From: CAMDTE01 sp034679985
GTDB taxonomy: Bacteria; Bacteroidota; Bacteroidia; Flavobacteriales; Schleiferiaceae
DNA length: 64,000 nt
Direction: 5' to 3'
NCBI GenBank assembly: GCA_034679985.1
Contig: JAXITR010000002.1
Location: 1 to 64,000 of the forward strand
Below, piece after piece: positions 7,158 through 16,632 of this stretch (the stretch's first letter is position 1; each line of letters opens with the position of its first letter). The notes under the pieces are model-generated. The model did no database searches. It was not told the DNA's origin and saw only the letters and a list, made by a program, of their open reading frames with translations. Both the position numbers and the translations under genes were made by a program.

Positions 7158-8587
7158 GCGCGCCGCTTCCACCGCGTTGGGTTTGGGCCGTTGGCTTGGC
7201 CCTGGGACTGTTTCTTGCTGCTGCGGTAGCTTGGGAACAGTACGCTCTGCTGGCCGTGCCGGTGGTGCTGGCGGTGGTGTGGTTTGCGTTTGTTCGGATG
7301 GACTGGTTGGTTTTGGCCGTGGTGGCGATGACCCCCCTGAGCGTCACCCTGCAGGACCGCGGATTCAACGTGGGTCTTAGCTTGCCCACGGAGCCCTTGC
7401 TGTTTGGCATCACCCTCCTTTTGTTTTTTCGACTCATCATGACCGGGCACATCAATCGGGAAGTGGCGCGCCATCCGGTTTCCTTGGCCATCTACTTTTA
7501 CTTGGGCTGGATGTTGCTCACCTCCATCACCAGCTCCATGCCCTTGGTCAGCATCAAGCACTGGGTAGCGCGCGTCTGGTTTGTGGTGCCCTACTTCTTT
7601 TTGCTCGTGCACGTTTTTCAAACGAAATCCTACCGGGAGCTCTTTTTTTGGCTGTACTTATTGCCGCTGGCCGTGGCCGTAGCCTACACCTTGAGCGTAC
7701 ACGCCCAGTACGACTTCAGCAAGCAGACTTCCACGTGGGTCATGTATCCCTTCTATAAAGAACACACCGTGTACGGAGCCGCTTTGGCCCTCTACATCCC
7801 GGCCGCGCTCTATTTTGCCTTGCGCAAACAATCCCTGCTCACGCGCATGGGGACGGGCTTCTTGTTGTCCCTCCTGCTGGTGGGCTTGGTCTATTCCTTC
7901 ACGCGGGCGGCGTGGTTGAGTTTGGTGGCCGCGGCGGGAATCTTCCTCATCCACCGCTTGCGGATCAGTTGGTCTGTGGTGCTGTTTTTGGGTTTGATCG
8001 GTTTGGGCGGCTTGTACGCCGTCAAAGACCAGGTGCAGCGGAGTGCGGAGCGGAACAAGGCGGTGTCCTCCGATAAATTGGGCGAGCACGTGGCTTCCAT
8101 GAGCAACATTTCCACCGACGCCTCCAATTTGGAGCGCCTGAACCGATGGAATTCTGCCCTGCGCATGTTTCAGGAGCGACCCTGGACCGGCTGGGGTCCG
8201 GGTACCTACCAGTTCCAGTACGCTCCGTTCCAGCATTCGTCGGACTTAACCATCATTTCCACCAACGCCGGGGACAACGGAAATGCGCACTCCGAATACA
8301 TTGGGCCCTTGGCGGAGGAAGGCGTTTTGGGCCTGGTGGCCGTCTTGTTGTTGTTGGCCACTTTTTTGCGAACCGGGGCGGCCGTTTTGCCGCACTACCG
8401 GGAAAAATCCACTTCATTCACCAACGATTATTGGCTCGCGGTGGCTGCCGCAACCGGGCTCGTAACGTACTTCACCCACGGGGTGCTCAATAATTTTTTG
8501 GATACCGATAAAGCCTCCGCTCCGGTGTGGGGTTTCGCAGCCTTGCTTGTGGCGCTGGATTTGCAAAGGCGCAAGGAAATGGACTGA
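7154..8587 (+). CDS. O-antigen polymerase/ligase family membrane protein (Wzy or WaaL-like)
   Basis: Integral membrane protein of 477 residues with 11-12 hydrophobic helices. The central-to-C-terminal part carries the Wzy_C/O-antigen ligase signature: SFTRAAWLSLVAAAGIFLIH, a periplasmic loop with RLNRWNSALRMFQERPWTGW, and NAHSEYIGPLAEEGVLGL containing the conserved His used by ligases and polymerases of this family. It either joins repeat units into a polymer or attaches the polymer to an acceptor. The GTG start overlaps the stop of the Wzz-like gene (GTGA), so the two are translationally coupled. Polymerase is more likely given the Wzz partner, but sequence alone does not separate it from ligase. 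Confidence 0.85.
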   Translation: MSAPLPPRWVWAVGLALGLFLAAAVAWEQYALLAVPVVLAVVWFAFVRMDWLVLAVVAMTPLSVTLQDRGFNVGLSLPTEPLLFGITLLLFFRLIMTGHINREVARHPVSLAIYFYLGWMLLTSITSSMPLVSIKHWVARVWFVVPYFFLLVHVFQTKSYRELFFWLYLLPLAVAVAYTLSVHAQYDFSKQTSTWVMYPFYKEHTVYGAALALYIPAALYFALRKQSLLTRMGTGFLLSLLLVGLVYSFTRAAWLSLVAAAGIFLIHRLRISWSVVLFLGLIGLGGLYAVKDQVQRSAERNKAVSSDKLGEHVASMSNISTDASNLERLNRWNSALRMFQERPWTGWGPGTYQFQYAPFQHSSDLTIISTNAGDNGNAHSEYIGPLAEEGVLGLVAVLLLLATFLRTGAAVLPHYREKSTSFTNDYWLAVAAATGLVTYFTHGVLNNFLDTDKASAPVWGFAALLVALDLQRRKEMD

Positions 8588-8613
8588 AGGTTAGCAATTT
8601 GTGAACAAAAGTG

Positions 8614-8642
8614 TTGTTGGAATTAAAAAATTCTTACATTAC
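8614..8642 (+). promoter_or_regulatory. Candidate promoter of the susC-susD operon
   Basis: An AT-rich stretch has TTG at 8614-8616 and a TACATTAC box at 8635-8642 with 18 bases between them, resembling the Bacteroidota TTG/TAnnTTTG arrangement imperfectly. The susC ATG is 25 bases further on. Confidence 0.35.
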
Positions 8643-8667
8643 AGCACTTAACACAAAAATAACCTTT

Positions 8668-11600
8668 ATGTCAAACAAACTGTTTGCTGGTGTGCTGGGC
8701 GCTGTTATGGCGGTTGGCGCAGGTGTGGCACCGGTTCGGGCGGCTTCAACGGGATTCCCCGATCAGCGGGATTCCACGAAGTCCGGTCAGCTGGGTGAAG
8801 TCACCGTCTGCTTTGGGGGTTCAAAGCAGCAAGGACAAGAAGGGCATTGCTTCCGTGAGTGTAGCGGGAGGAAGCGTCCAGAAGTCTGGTGAAAGCGGAA
8901 TCATCCAAGGTCTTTCAGGCAAAGGCTCGGGTATTTCCATCACCCGAAACTCCGGTGACCCAGGCGCGGGCGCCTTCATCCAGATTCGGGGACAATCAAC
9001 CATCACCGGCAGCTTGCAGCCGTTGATCGTAGTCGACGGTATTCCCGTGAGCAACTCCAGTGTGGGCCAAGGCGTAGACGGCGTCGTACAACAGAGCCGT
9101 TTGAACGACTTGAACCCGGACGACATTGCCTCCGTTGAAGTGCTGAAAGGTGCTGCGGCAGCGGCTGTTTGGGGTACCCGTGCCGCCAACGGCGTGATCA
9201 TGATCACCACCAAAAAGGGCAAGGCGAACGCCAAAGGTTACAACATCGAAGCGCGTTTCTCTGTAGGCGTAGACCGCATCAACCGCGAGTACGAAAAGCA
9301 GGGCAAATTTGGTCAAGGTGCCTACGGCAGTTATTCTCCCACCAGTGCATTGAGCTGGGGAGATCGCATTTCCGACCGCAGCGGAGCAGCGGATTCGGTC
9401 AATACGAGCGGAGCCTACTTTGAAGCAGCCGACGGATCAAAATACTACCCCATTATCCAAAAAAACAGCAAAGAGGTATTCAACCAGACCAATCGGGATC
9501 AAGTTTTCCGCGACGGTTTGACGATGGACAAGAGCATCAGCTTGTCCGGAGGCAGCGAGCGCGGCAACTTGTTTGTCAGCCTTTCGGATTGGGACCAGAA
9601 AGGCGTCATGAACGGCATGTCCGACTACCGCCGCACTACCGGTCGCATCAACTTCACCAACAACCTGAACAACAACCTGCGGGTAGGGGTGAATACGTTT
9701 GTGTCGAAAGTGAGCTCCAACCGGATTCAGCAGGGTTCGAACCTCAACGGTTTGTACTTGGGTTACTTGCGTACCCCGGCCGACTTTGACAACTCGGACT
9801 ACACCGGTACCTACTACAACGCAGCAGGTGTTCCCACCTTCAACGCCCACCGCGCCTACCGCCGGTACTTGGGCAATGCGGCGCCTTCCTACAACAACCC
9901 CGGTTGGACTTTGAACGAGCAGGTGAACACCTCTGAGGTGAACCGCGTTATCTTCACTCCCGAGCTCAACCTGCGTTGGGGCGGTGTGCACCAATTGACG
10001 GCCCGTTACGGTATGGACTTCAGTGCCGACGACCGGATCACGTACTTCCCTGTATTATCTGCAGCGAGCTACGCCAACGGCCAATTGACCGACGAGAGCA
10101 TTCAAGAGTCCGAGTCCTCCTTGCTCTTGTTTGACCGCGCTACCTACAAGCTGAACGAGCAAACCAACATGGCCGTGACGGTGGGTTACACCACCAACGC
10201 CCGTCGGTTCCGTTCCATCGGAGGTACCGCTTTCAATTTCATCATCCGCGACCAGGAGCGTTTCTCCTTCAACAACACCACGACGGCCAACAGCAATCCG
10301 TTCAACAACCGCTCGTACGTGATCAACAACCGCGGCTATGCGGTGGTGAATTTGGATTGGAAAGACCGCTTATTCGTGGAACTGACGGGAGCAGCAGAAG
10401 CCGCTTCTACCTTCAAGGGTCAGTTTTTCTACCCTTCTGCCAACGTGGCCTACGACCTGACCAAAGACCTGAACTTAGACCCCAGTGGGTTGTCTTTCTT
10501 CAAGTTGCGCGGTTCTGCCGGTACCGTAGGGGTAGAACCCCCCGCGTACATTTGGACCACCAACTACGTTTCCGCCAGCTCAACCTCCGGTTGGGGCGAA
10601 GTATTGGACGCCAGCTACTACGGTGGTTCTTTGTACCGTTCTACAATTCAGGGAAATCCAGACATCAAGCCCGAGCGCAAGACCGAGTACGAAGTGGGAT
10701 TTGATGCCCGTTTCCTCAACAACAAGTTGAGCCTCAGTGGAACCTACTACCAAAACGTAACGACCGGCGCCATTTTCGCCGTGGACGTACCTGCTTCAAC
10801 CGGTTACTCCTCTAAGTGGGACAACGCCGCCACCATCTCCAACACCGGTTTGGAATTTGATGCCAAATTGGACGTAGTGGATACCCGCGATTTGAAGTGG
10901 AATCTTTACGGCAACGTGACCCGCAACCGCAACAACGTGGACGACTTGAAAGGCGTACAGTCCATTTTCTTGGCTGGATTCACCGGAGCATCTTCCCGTG
11001 CGGTAGAAGGCCATGCCCTTGGCGCGCTTTGGGGTGGCAAGTGGGAGCGTGATGCATCCGGCGCGTTGGTATTGGATGCGAACGGATTCCCGCAGCAAGC
11101 CATCGCTGAAGGCGTATTGGGCGATCCTAACCCCGGATACCGTGCTGGTTACGGTACGTCACTTACCTACAAGGGAGTTTCCATGAACGTTTTGTTTGAA
11201 ACGTCACAAGGCCAGCAAATGTGGGCAGGAACCACCGGGGTATTGAACTACTTCGGCATTGACCCGGTAACCGCCAACGAGCAGACTGTTTCTGCGGAGC
11301 AAGCAGCTGAATTGAAAAACATCTACGGCGAGTCTGTTGCCGACGTAACTACAGCCAACGCCGACGGCTCCTATACCTTCCGCGGCAACATCAAGGATTT
11401 TGGCGCAGGAAACGTTTGGTTGGATCAGGAGTGGTACACCGGTTTGGGCGGTGGCTTTGGCCCAGTTGCAGAAGACTTCATCGTGGACGGTTCATGGACC
11501 CGCTTGCGCGAATTGAGCCTGGGCTACAGCGTGCCACGCGCAACCGCCAAGCGCATGGGCTTGTCCTCCTTGGACTTGGGCTTCACCGGTCGCAATTTGC

Positions 11601-11731
11601 TTCTTTGGTCGCCCTTCAAAGGGGTAGATCCTGAGTTGAACTTGACCGGTGTTTCCAACGGCCGCGGTTTGGATTACTTTACCAACCCCGGAACCAAGTC
11701 CTTCATTTTCTCGGTCCGTCTGGGCCTTTAA
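8668..11731 (+). CDS. SusC/RagA family TonB-linked outer-membrane receptor, apparent frameshift near codon 47
   Basis: Starts MSNKLFAGVLGAVMAVGAG with a signal peptide, reaches GEVTV, then changes frame at about 8806-8810. The downstream frame continues SALGVQSSKDKKGI and stays open to 11731, about 1,020 residues in all. Joining needs one base removed (T8809) or two added. The plug domain is complete (IQIRGQSTITGSLQPLIVVD, GAAAAAVWGTRAANGVIMIT), and the 22-stranded barrel region runs to the final strand SFIFSVRLGL. SusC proteins import oligosaccharides or peptides with the SusD lid and TonB energy. The usual N-terminal CarboxypepD_reg-like domain is missing; only about 20 residues separate the signal peptide from the GEVTV box. 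The intact 3-kb remainder suggests a sequencing error or a recent mutation. Confidence 0.85.
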
Positions 11732-11756
11732 TGAACTCCCATAAAAAATAGAAAAC

Positions 11757-13136
11757 ATGAAAAATTTCGTGAAATTCGGGAGTGCAGTCGGAGTAGCGGC
11801 GGTCTTGTTGACGGCTTGCGAACCCAACGACATCAACTCCAAAAACCCCAATCAATTCTCGGACGCTGCTCCCGAATTGATGATTACCGGTGCTCAATTG
11901 GCCAACGTTATGGTACAAGAAGGCGAATTGGCCCGTATGGGCGGCATTTTTGCCGGCTATTTTACGGGTTCCGACCGCCAGTACATTTCTGTAGGCCAAT
12001 ACAACGTAGTGGCCGGTGACTTGGACAACATCTGGGGCACATTGTATGCGGAGGGCATTGCCCAGTCCCGCATCATCCAAACCAAGGCAGCCGCCAAGAA
12101 CGACCTCGTGCTGAAGGGCATTGCCCAGGTCAATGAGGCGCAGTTGCTGATGACTGCCGCCGCCTTGTGGGGAAATGTACCCAATGTTGAGGCATGCGAC
12201 GTGGAGAACTTCCCCAATCCATCGTACGACAACCAAGCCGATGTGTACGCCGCTGCAATTGCTTTGTTGGATTCCGCCATCGGCAACGGGGTAGGAGGCT
12301 CAACCAAATACCGGGCAGCCTATGCGGGTTCCTTTGATTGGGAAGAAGTAGCCAATACGTTGAAAGCGCGTGCCTACCTGCATTTGGGCAATTACGCGGC
12401 AGCCAAAACGGCAGCGATGGCCGGTATTTCTGAGGGCAACGACATGTATGCTTTGCACAATGCCGGTTACACCCCGGGCAAGCACAATTTGTTCTACGAC
12501 TTCTTGGATTGGAACCGTGGGGGCTACATGAGCTGTGCCGGTTCACACATCGAAAAGCTGATGGACGCCAACAGCACTTCCTACCGAGGCAATGCCAAGA
12601 CCGACGAAACCGAGCGTTTCAACCACTACTTCTTCCCCGATGGTTACACGGCCTTGGATCCCAACTGGGACGATGCCTCCTACGGCGATCACTACGGCAT
12701 CTTCGCGTCGGACAACAACTACTTGTTGGTGTCTTATGTAGAGAACCAAATGATTTTGGCGGAGTGCTACGCTCGCGAGGACAACTTGGTGGATGCTTTG
12801 GTGGCCCTGAACAATGTTCGTGCAGCCCACGACGCTCAGTTCGGTGGTTTTGATGCGTACGACGCAGCCGATTTTGGTCCTGGAGCTCTGATTGCAGGGG
12901 CAACAGCTAAAGACGCCCTGATGAAAGAGATTCTAACGGAGAAGTACGTTTCCATGTTCGGTCATATTGAGGGCTTCAACGACGTTCGTCGTACCGGAAA
13001 TGCCTTGGGCATTACCCCGTACATCGGAGCGGAATTGCCTCAGCGCATGATCTATCCGCAGAGCGAGATCAATGCCAACGCAAATGTTCCGACGCCTCAG
13101 CCTGGAACCTTTGTTAAGACGCCTATTTGGCAATAA
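11757..13136 (+). CDS. SusD/RagB family surface lipoprotein
   Basis: Protein of 459 residues with a lipoprotein signal ending AAVLLTACEPND (lipobox Cys 21). SusD proteins are alpha-helical TPR-like lipoproteins that sit as a lid on the SusC barrel and bind the ligand at the cell surface. Features of the family are the N-terminal helix pair after NPNQFSDAAPELMITGAQLA, the internal VANTLKARAYLHLGNY region, and the C-terminal segment ILTEKYVSMFGHIEGFNDVR followed by YPQSEINANANVP. It lies 25 bases after susC, and two terminators follow it. No glycoside hydrolase or sulfatase gene accompanies the pair, so the ligand cannot be inferred. Confidence 0.93.
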   Translation: MKNFVKFGSAVGVAAVLLTACEPNDINSKNPNQFSDAAPELMITGAQLANVMVQEGELARMGGIFAGYFTGSDRQYISVGQYNVVAGDLDNIWGTLYAEGIAQSRIIQTKAAAKNDLVLKGIAQVNEAQLLMTAAALWGNVPNVEACDVENFPNPSYDNQADVYAAAIALLDSAIGNGVGGSTKYRAAYAGSFDWEEVANTLKARAYLHLGNYAAAKTAAMAGISEGNDMYALHNAGYTPGKHNLFYDFLDWNRGGYMSCAGSHIEKLMDANSTSYRGNAKTDETERFNHYFFPDGYTALDPNWDDASYGDHYGIFASDNNYLLVSYVENQMILAECYAREDNLVDALVALNNVRAAHDAQFGGFDAYDAADFGPGALIAGATAKDALMKEILTEKYVSMFGHIEGFNDVRRTGNALGITPYIGAELPQRMIYPQSEINANANVPTPQPGTFVKTPIWQ

Positions 13137-13161
13137 GGAGTTCACGAGCATTGCGCTCGAA

Positions 13162-13192
13162 GGGCCGACTTGCAAGAGTCGGCCCTTTTTTT
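13162..13192 (+). terminator. Rho-independent terminator after susD
   Basis: Perfect 9-bp stem (gggccgact / agtcggccc) with a 6-base loop, followed by seven T residues. It ends the susC-susD transcript. Confidence 0.9.
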
Positions 13193-13234
13193 GTGCGCGT
13201 TCGCATCTGGCCGGCGCGCGCGGTTACGGCAAAC

Positions 13235-13270
13235 AAAAAGGGCTGCCTCCATCCGGAGGCAGCCCTTTTT
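13235..13270 (-). terminator. Bidirectional terminator between susD and efp
   Basis: A 16-bp perfect inverted repeat (aaaaagggctgcctcc and its complement) around the loop atcc. It gives a T-run on either strand, so it can end efp transcripts on the minus strand and back up the susD terminator on the plus strand. Confidence 0.88.
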
Positions 13271-13289
13271 AGTTGGGAGCGGTTGGCGA

Positions 13290-13853
13290 TTACTTCGCGC
13301 GCTCTTTGTACGTTCCGTCGGCCGTGTTGACCACAATCTTCTCTCCGTTTTCAATGAAGAGCGGAACGCGGACTTCTGCACCGGTTTCCACGGTAGCGGG
13401 CTTCAGGGTGTTGGTGGCGGTGTTGCCTTTCATTCCGGGCTCCGTGTAGGTTACTTCCAAGACCACGGTAGCAGGAATCTCGCAGGATACCGGACGGTCC
13501 TCGTCTGCATGCCACAAGATGATGCACTCCATGCCGTCTTTGATGAACTGGGGCGCGTTGATGACGCTTTTGGGCAAGGTGATTTGCTCGTACGTCTCCA
13601 TGTTCATGAAGTTGTAGCCGTCTGCGTCGTTGTACATGTACTGGTAGTTGCGGTACTCCATGCGGACCACGTCCAACTTGGTGCCGCTGGGGAAGGTGTG
13701 CTCCAAAACCCGACCGTCGTTCAGGTTGCGCATTTTGGTGCGCACGAATGCGTTGCCTTTGCCCGGCTTAACGTGCAAAAATTCAATAATTTGGTACGGA
13801 GCATGGTTGTGCTGGATGCACAGTCCGTTTTTGATGTCGGCAGTTGTGGCCAT
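13290..13853 (-). CDS. efp: Translation elongation factor P
   Basis: Protein of 187 residues with the three-domain EF-P architecture. It binds ribosomes stalled at polyproline stretches and promotes peptide bond formation. The modification loop reads VKPGKGNAFVRTK with Lys at residue 32, so this is a lysine-type EF-P rather than the arginine (rhamnosylated) type. The C-terminal region includes the conserved GDRVVVN-like stretch, here GEKIVVNTADGTYKERAK. It has its own -7 box at 13869-13876, overlapping the end of the upstream ABC ATPase gene, and a strong terminator downstream. No epmA-like or other modifying gene lies in this window. Confidence 0.96.
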   Translation of the reverse strand: MATTADIKNGLCIQHNHAPYQIIEFLHVKPGKGNAFVRTKMRNLNDGRVLEHTFPSGTKLDVVRMEYRNYQYMYNDADGYNFMNMETYEQITLPKSVINAPQFIKDGMECIILWHADEDRPVSCEIPATVVLEVTYTEPGMKGNTATNTLKPATVETGAEVRVPLFIENGEKIVVNTADGTYKERAK

Positions 13854-13856
13854 GGT

Positions 13857-14483
13857 TCAAAATTTGTGCAAAGGTACGTCACGGGACGTCAATGCGCGTT
13901 CGTCGGGGTCGTTGTTGGTAGCCACCACCAGGATGCGAGCGCCCCAAGGGGCAAGAGCTCCGCAGTGGTTGCGAACCAGTTGCGCCGCCCAGTGCCGGCC
14001 GGCGGCGTCCAGGTTGCTGAACGGTTCGTCCAGCAGCAGGATGGGGGTGTTGGCCAGAATGGCCGCGGCCAATTTGACGCGTTGCTTCATTCCGGAAGAA
14101 AAAGACTTGATGGGGCGATCCCAGGCGGCCTCCGGCAAATCCAGGTGCGCCAAGGCATCGGCCGCAGTCACGCGCAGGGGTTGGAATTTTTCGTGCCAAC
14201 GCAGGTGTTCGCGCGGCGTAAATTCTTCAAAAAGCTCCGTGTACGGCGCGGCCAGGGATACGCTTTGGGACCAGGAACCGTCGGGCAGACCCAGTGCGCG
14301 CGCCACGCCGCGGGAGGGGTCGTTTTGACCGCTCAGCAGCTTGATGACCGTGCTTTTTCCGGAACCGTTTGAACCCAAGAGTGCCACGCAGTCGCCCTCG
14401 TTCAGGAGCAGCGAAAAGTCTTGGAGTACACGGGTGGCTCCAAACGATTTGGAGACGGACTGCAGTTCCAGTTGTACGGCCAC
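13857..14483 (-). CDS. ABC transporter ATP-binding protein without an adjacent permease
   Basis: Protein of 208 residues if started at the GTG 14483, which lies 10 bases after the lpxA stop; an ATG at 14534 inside lpxA would add 17 residues. Walker A is LLGSNGSGKSTVIKLLSG, the signature is SFSSGMKQRV, and Walker B is ILLLDEPFSNLD, followed by the switch region ILVVATNN, where Asn replaces the usual His of the H-loop. Short single-domain ATPases of this type normally pair with a separate membrane subunit, but none is encoded nearby. Its place between lpxA and efp resembles arrangements in related Bacteroidota, and a role in envelope export is only a guess. Confidence 0.82.
   Translation of the reverse strand: MAVQLELQSVSKSFGATRVLQDFSLLLNEGDCVALLGSNGSGKSTVIKLLSGQNDPSRGVARALGLPDGSWSQSVSLAAPYTELFEEFTPREHLRWHEKFQPLRVTAADALAHLDLPEAAWDRPIKSFSSGMKQRVKLAAAILANTPILLLDEPFSNLDAAGRHWAAQLVRNHCGALAPWGARILVVATNNDPDERALTSRDVPLHKF
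13869..13876 (-). promoter_or_regulatory. -7 box (TACCTTTG) for efp
   Basis: Exact TAnnTTTG match on the minus strand, 15 bases before the efp ATG and within the last codons of the ABC ATPase gene. Confidence 0.5.
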
Positions 14484-14493
14484 GCGCGGAGGC

Positions 14494-15264
14494 TTAACGC
14501 CCTTTGACAATACCGCGCTCGGCGGCTTGAACAAAGGAGAGAATGGCTTCGATTTCCGGTCCTTGCGCTTCTTCCGAAATCCGGTCCACGGCTTGCGTGG
14601 TGTTCAGACCGCTTTGGTACAGGAGGCGGTAGGCGTGGTGGATGCGGTCGATTTGTTCGGGGGTAAAACCGCGACGCTCCAGTCCGATGGCGTTCACGCC
14701 TTCAAACGAGAGAGGTTCCTTGGCCACTTTGATGAACGGTGGAACGTCTTTGCGCACCAAGGCGCCGCCCCCAATCATGGCGTGGGCCCCAATGTGTACA
14801 AATTGATGCACGGCGGACAGTCCGCCCAAAATGGCGAAATCACCAATTTCTACGTGGCCCGCCAGCGCTACGCTGTTGACCAAAATAACGTGGTCCCCCA
14901 AAATGCAATCGTGCGCCACGTGGGCGTAGGCCATGATCAGGCAGTGTTTTCCCACCACGGTTTTGCCGTAGGCTTTGGTTCCGCGGTTGATGGTGGCGCA
15001 TTCGCGAACGGTGGTGTAATCACCCAGTTCGGCGGTGCTGTCTTCCCCAGAAAACTTCAGGTCTTGGGGGATGCCGGATACCACGGCTCCGTTAAAAATG
15101 CGCACACCTTTGCCCAGACGGGCGCCGGAATGAATGACCGCGTGGGAATAGATGTGGCAATCGTCGCCGACGACGGTGTTCTCGTGGACCACCGCAAACG
15201 GCTCAATCGTCACATTGGCCCCGATTTTCGCGTCGGGGTGGATGTAAGCAAGGGAAGAATGCAC
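14494..15264 (-). CDS. lpxA: UDP-N-acetylglucosamine acyltransferase
   Basis: Protein of 256 residues that catalyses the first step of lipid A synthesis, moving a 3-hydroxyacyl chain from acyl carrier protein to UDP-GlcNAc in the cytoplasm. The left-handed beta-helix hexapeptide repeats are clear (IGANVTIEPFAVVHENTVVG onward). The catalytic His is in AYAHVAHDC (His 118), and the C-terminal helical domain begins near GVNAIGLERRGFTPEQIDRI, as in known LpxA. It begins 9 bases downstream of lpxC/fabZ in the same operon. Length and motifs match the family with nothing missing. Confidence 0.97.
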   Translation of the reverse strand: MHSSLAYIHPDAKIGANVTIEPFAVVHENTVVGDDCHIYSHAVIHSGARLGKGVRIFNGAVVSGIPQDLKFSGEDSTAELGDYTTVRECATINRGTKAYGKTVVGKHCLIMAYAHVAHDCILGDHVILVNSVALAGHVEIGDFAILGGLSAVHQFVHIGAHAMIGGGALVRKDVPPFIKVAKEPLSFEGVNAIGLERRGFTPEQIDRIHHAYRLLYQSGLNTTQAVDRISEEAQGPEIEAILSFVQAAERGIVKGR

Positions 15265-15273
15265 GGTAGGCTA

Positions 15274-16632
15274 CTATTTATCTTTTGTAATTAACGCAGT
15301 GAGCACGGCTTCTGTTGTGCACTTGTCTCCCACGTAGGCTTTTCCAATCATTTTGACGATGCCGCGGCGAATGGGCTCCATCAGTTCCAAGTGGAACACC
15401 AGGGTGTCCCCAGGCACCACCTTTTGTTTGAATTTGACGTCGTCCATTTTCAAGAAGTACGTCAGGTAGTTTTCCGGATCCGGCACGGTGCTCAGCGCCA
15501 AGATGCCGCCGCACTGGGCCATGGCTTCAATGATCAAAACACCGGGCATCACCGGGGCGCCGGGGAAGTGGCCCACAAAATGGGGCTCGTTCATGGTGAC
15601 GGCCTTGGTGCCCACCACGTGGCTTTCGGACATTTCCATGATCCGATCCACCAACAAAAAGGGCGGGCGGTGGGGCAATATTTTTTGAATTTGAACCACG
15701 TCCATCAGGGGAGCGGCTTGTAAGTCGTAGGGGAACGACAGGGTGGTTTTTTCTTCCATGGTTTTGAGCAACAGGAGTGCAAAAGCGGTGTTGGCCACAT
15801 GACCGGGCCGACGGGCGGTTATTTTGGCGTGCAAGGGAGCGCCCAAGAGGGCCAGGTCTCCGCACAAGTCCAGGAGTTTGTGACGGGCGGCCTCGTCCGG
15901 CAAGCGCAGGGGCGTAGCGGCGAGGGGGCCGGGGGTAAGGGGAGGCGTGAGGCGCTCGCCCAAGGGTTCGGTCCAGCGAAGGTCGTCTTCCTGGGGGTGG
16001 TTGGGGTGTACGTAGACCACTCCGGCTCCAGGAGCTAGACCCTGGAGTAATCCGCTGTCAATCAGCGGTTTGAGTTCGTGCAAAAAGCTGAAGGTACGCG
16101 CGCGGCTGGTTTGGGAAAAATCGGGTTCCAGCGCCGCGCTTTGGGGCCCAATGGATGCTTCCGGATAGTCCAAAACCACCGTAAAATCAGAACGATCCGA
16201 CGGTTCCGCCGTGTACTGGGCACCCGTAGCGGGGTCCGTCCACTCCACAGTTTGACGCAGTTTGCGCGGGGCCGTTGCGGGGCGAAGGCCGTCGGGAAAC
16301 GAGGTGCGCAGAGCGTCCATCCAAGGAGCGGCACTGCCGTCCAAAATGGGAACCTCCGGACCGTCCAACTCAATCACGGCATTCCACAAGCCAAACTGCG
16401 TGAGCGCTGCGAGGAGGTGTTCCGGGGTAGTGACGCTGGCCCCGTTGGCTTCCAACCGGGTGCAGCGTGCGGAAGGGCTGACGTGCTCCAAACGAGCCGG
16501 AATGCGGGGCGCGCCCGGCAGATCCGTGCGAACAAACACCAATCCGTGGCCGGTTGGGGCGGCCTGCACCCGCACACAAGCGTGTTGCCCGGTGTGGATT
16601 CCAATGCCGGATTGTTCCAGAACAGCGCTCAT
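15274..16632 (-). CDS. lpxC/fabZ: Bifunctional LpxC deacetylase / FabZ 3-hydroxyacyl-ACP dehydratase
   Basis: One 452-residue protein joins two enzymes, a fusion known in Bacteroidota. Residues 1-290 are LpxC, the zinc deacetylase that commits UDP-acyl-GlcNAc to lipid A. Zinc ligands are His 72 (TTPEHLLAAL) with His 251 and Asp 255 (HKLLDLCGD), and the catalytic His is 278 (RRPGHVAN). From about residue 309 the FabZ domain has a hot-dog fold with His 321 (LPHRPPFLLVDRI) and Glu 369 (PGVLIIEAMAQ); FabZ dehydrates 3-hydroxyacyl-ACP, which competes for the same acyl pool as LpxA and LpxD. The ATG at 16632 overlaps the lpxD stop (ATGA). Confidence 0.97.
   Translation of the reverse strand: MSAVLEQSGIGIHTGQHACVRVQAAPTGHGLVFVRTDLPGAPRIPARLEHVSPSARCTRLEANGASVTTPEHLLAALTQFGLWNAVIELDGPEVPILDGSAAPWMDALRTSFPDGLRPATAPRKLRQTVEWTDPATGAQYTAEPSDRSDFTVVLDYPEASIGPQSAALEPDFSQTSRARTFSFLHELKPLIDSGLLQGLAPGAGVVYVHPNHPQEDDLRWTEPLGERLTPPLTPGPLAATPLRLPDEAARHKLLDLCGDLALLGAPLHAKITARRPGHVANTAFALLLLKTMEEKTTLSFPYDLQAAPLMDVVQIQKILPHRPPFLLVDRIMEMSESHVVGTKAVTMNEPHFVGHFPGAPVMPGVLIIEAMAQCGGILALSTVPDPENYLTYFLKMDDVKFKQKVVPGDTLVFHLELMEPIRRGIVKMIGKAYVGDKCTTEAVLTALITKDK

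Noticed and set aside
9700..9760. tRNA T-loop-like ggttcgaac within susC
   Set aside because: No acceptor stem or CCA pairing surrounds it; it is ordinary coding sequence. No tRNA gene was found anywhere in the window.
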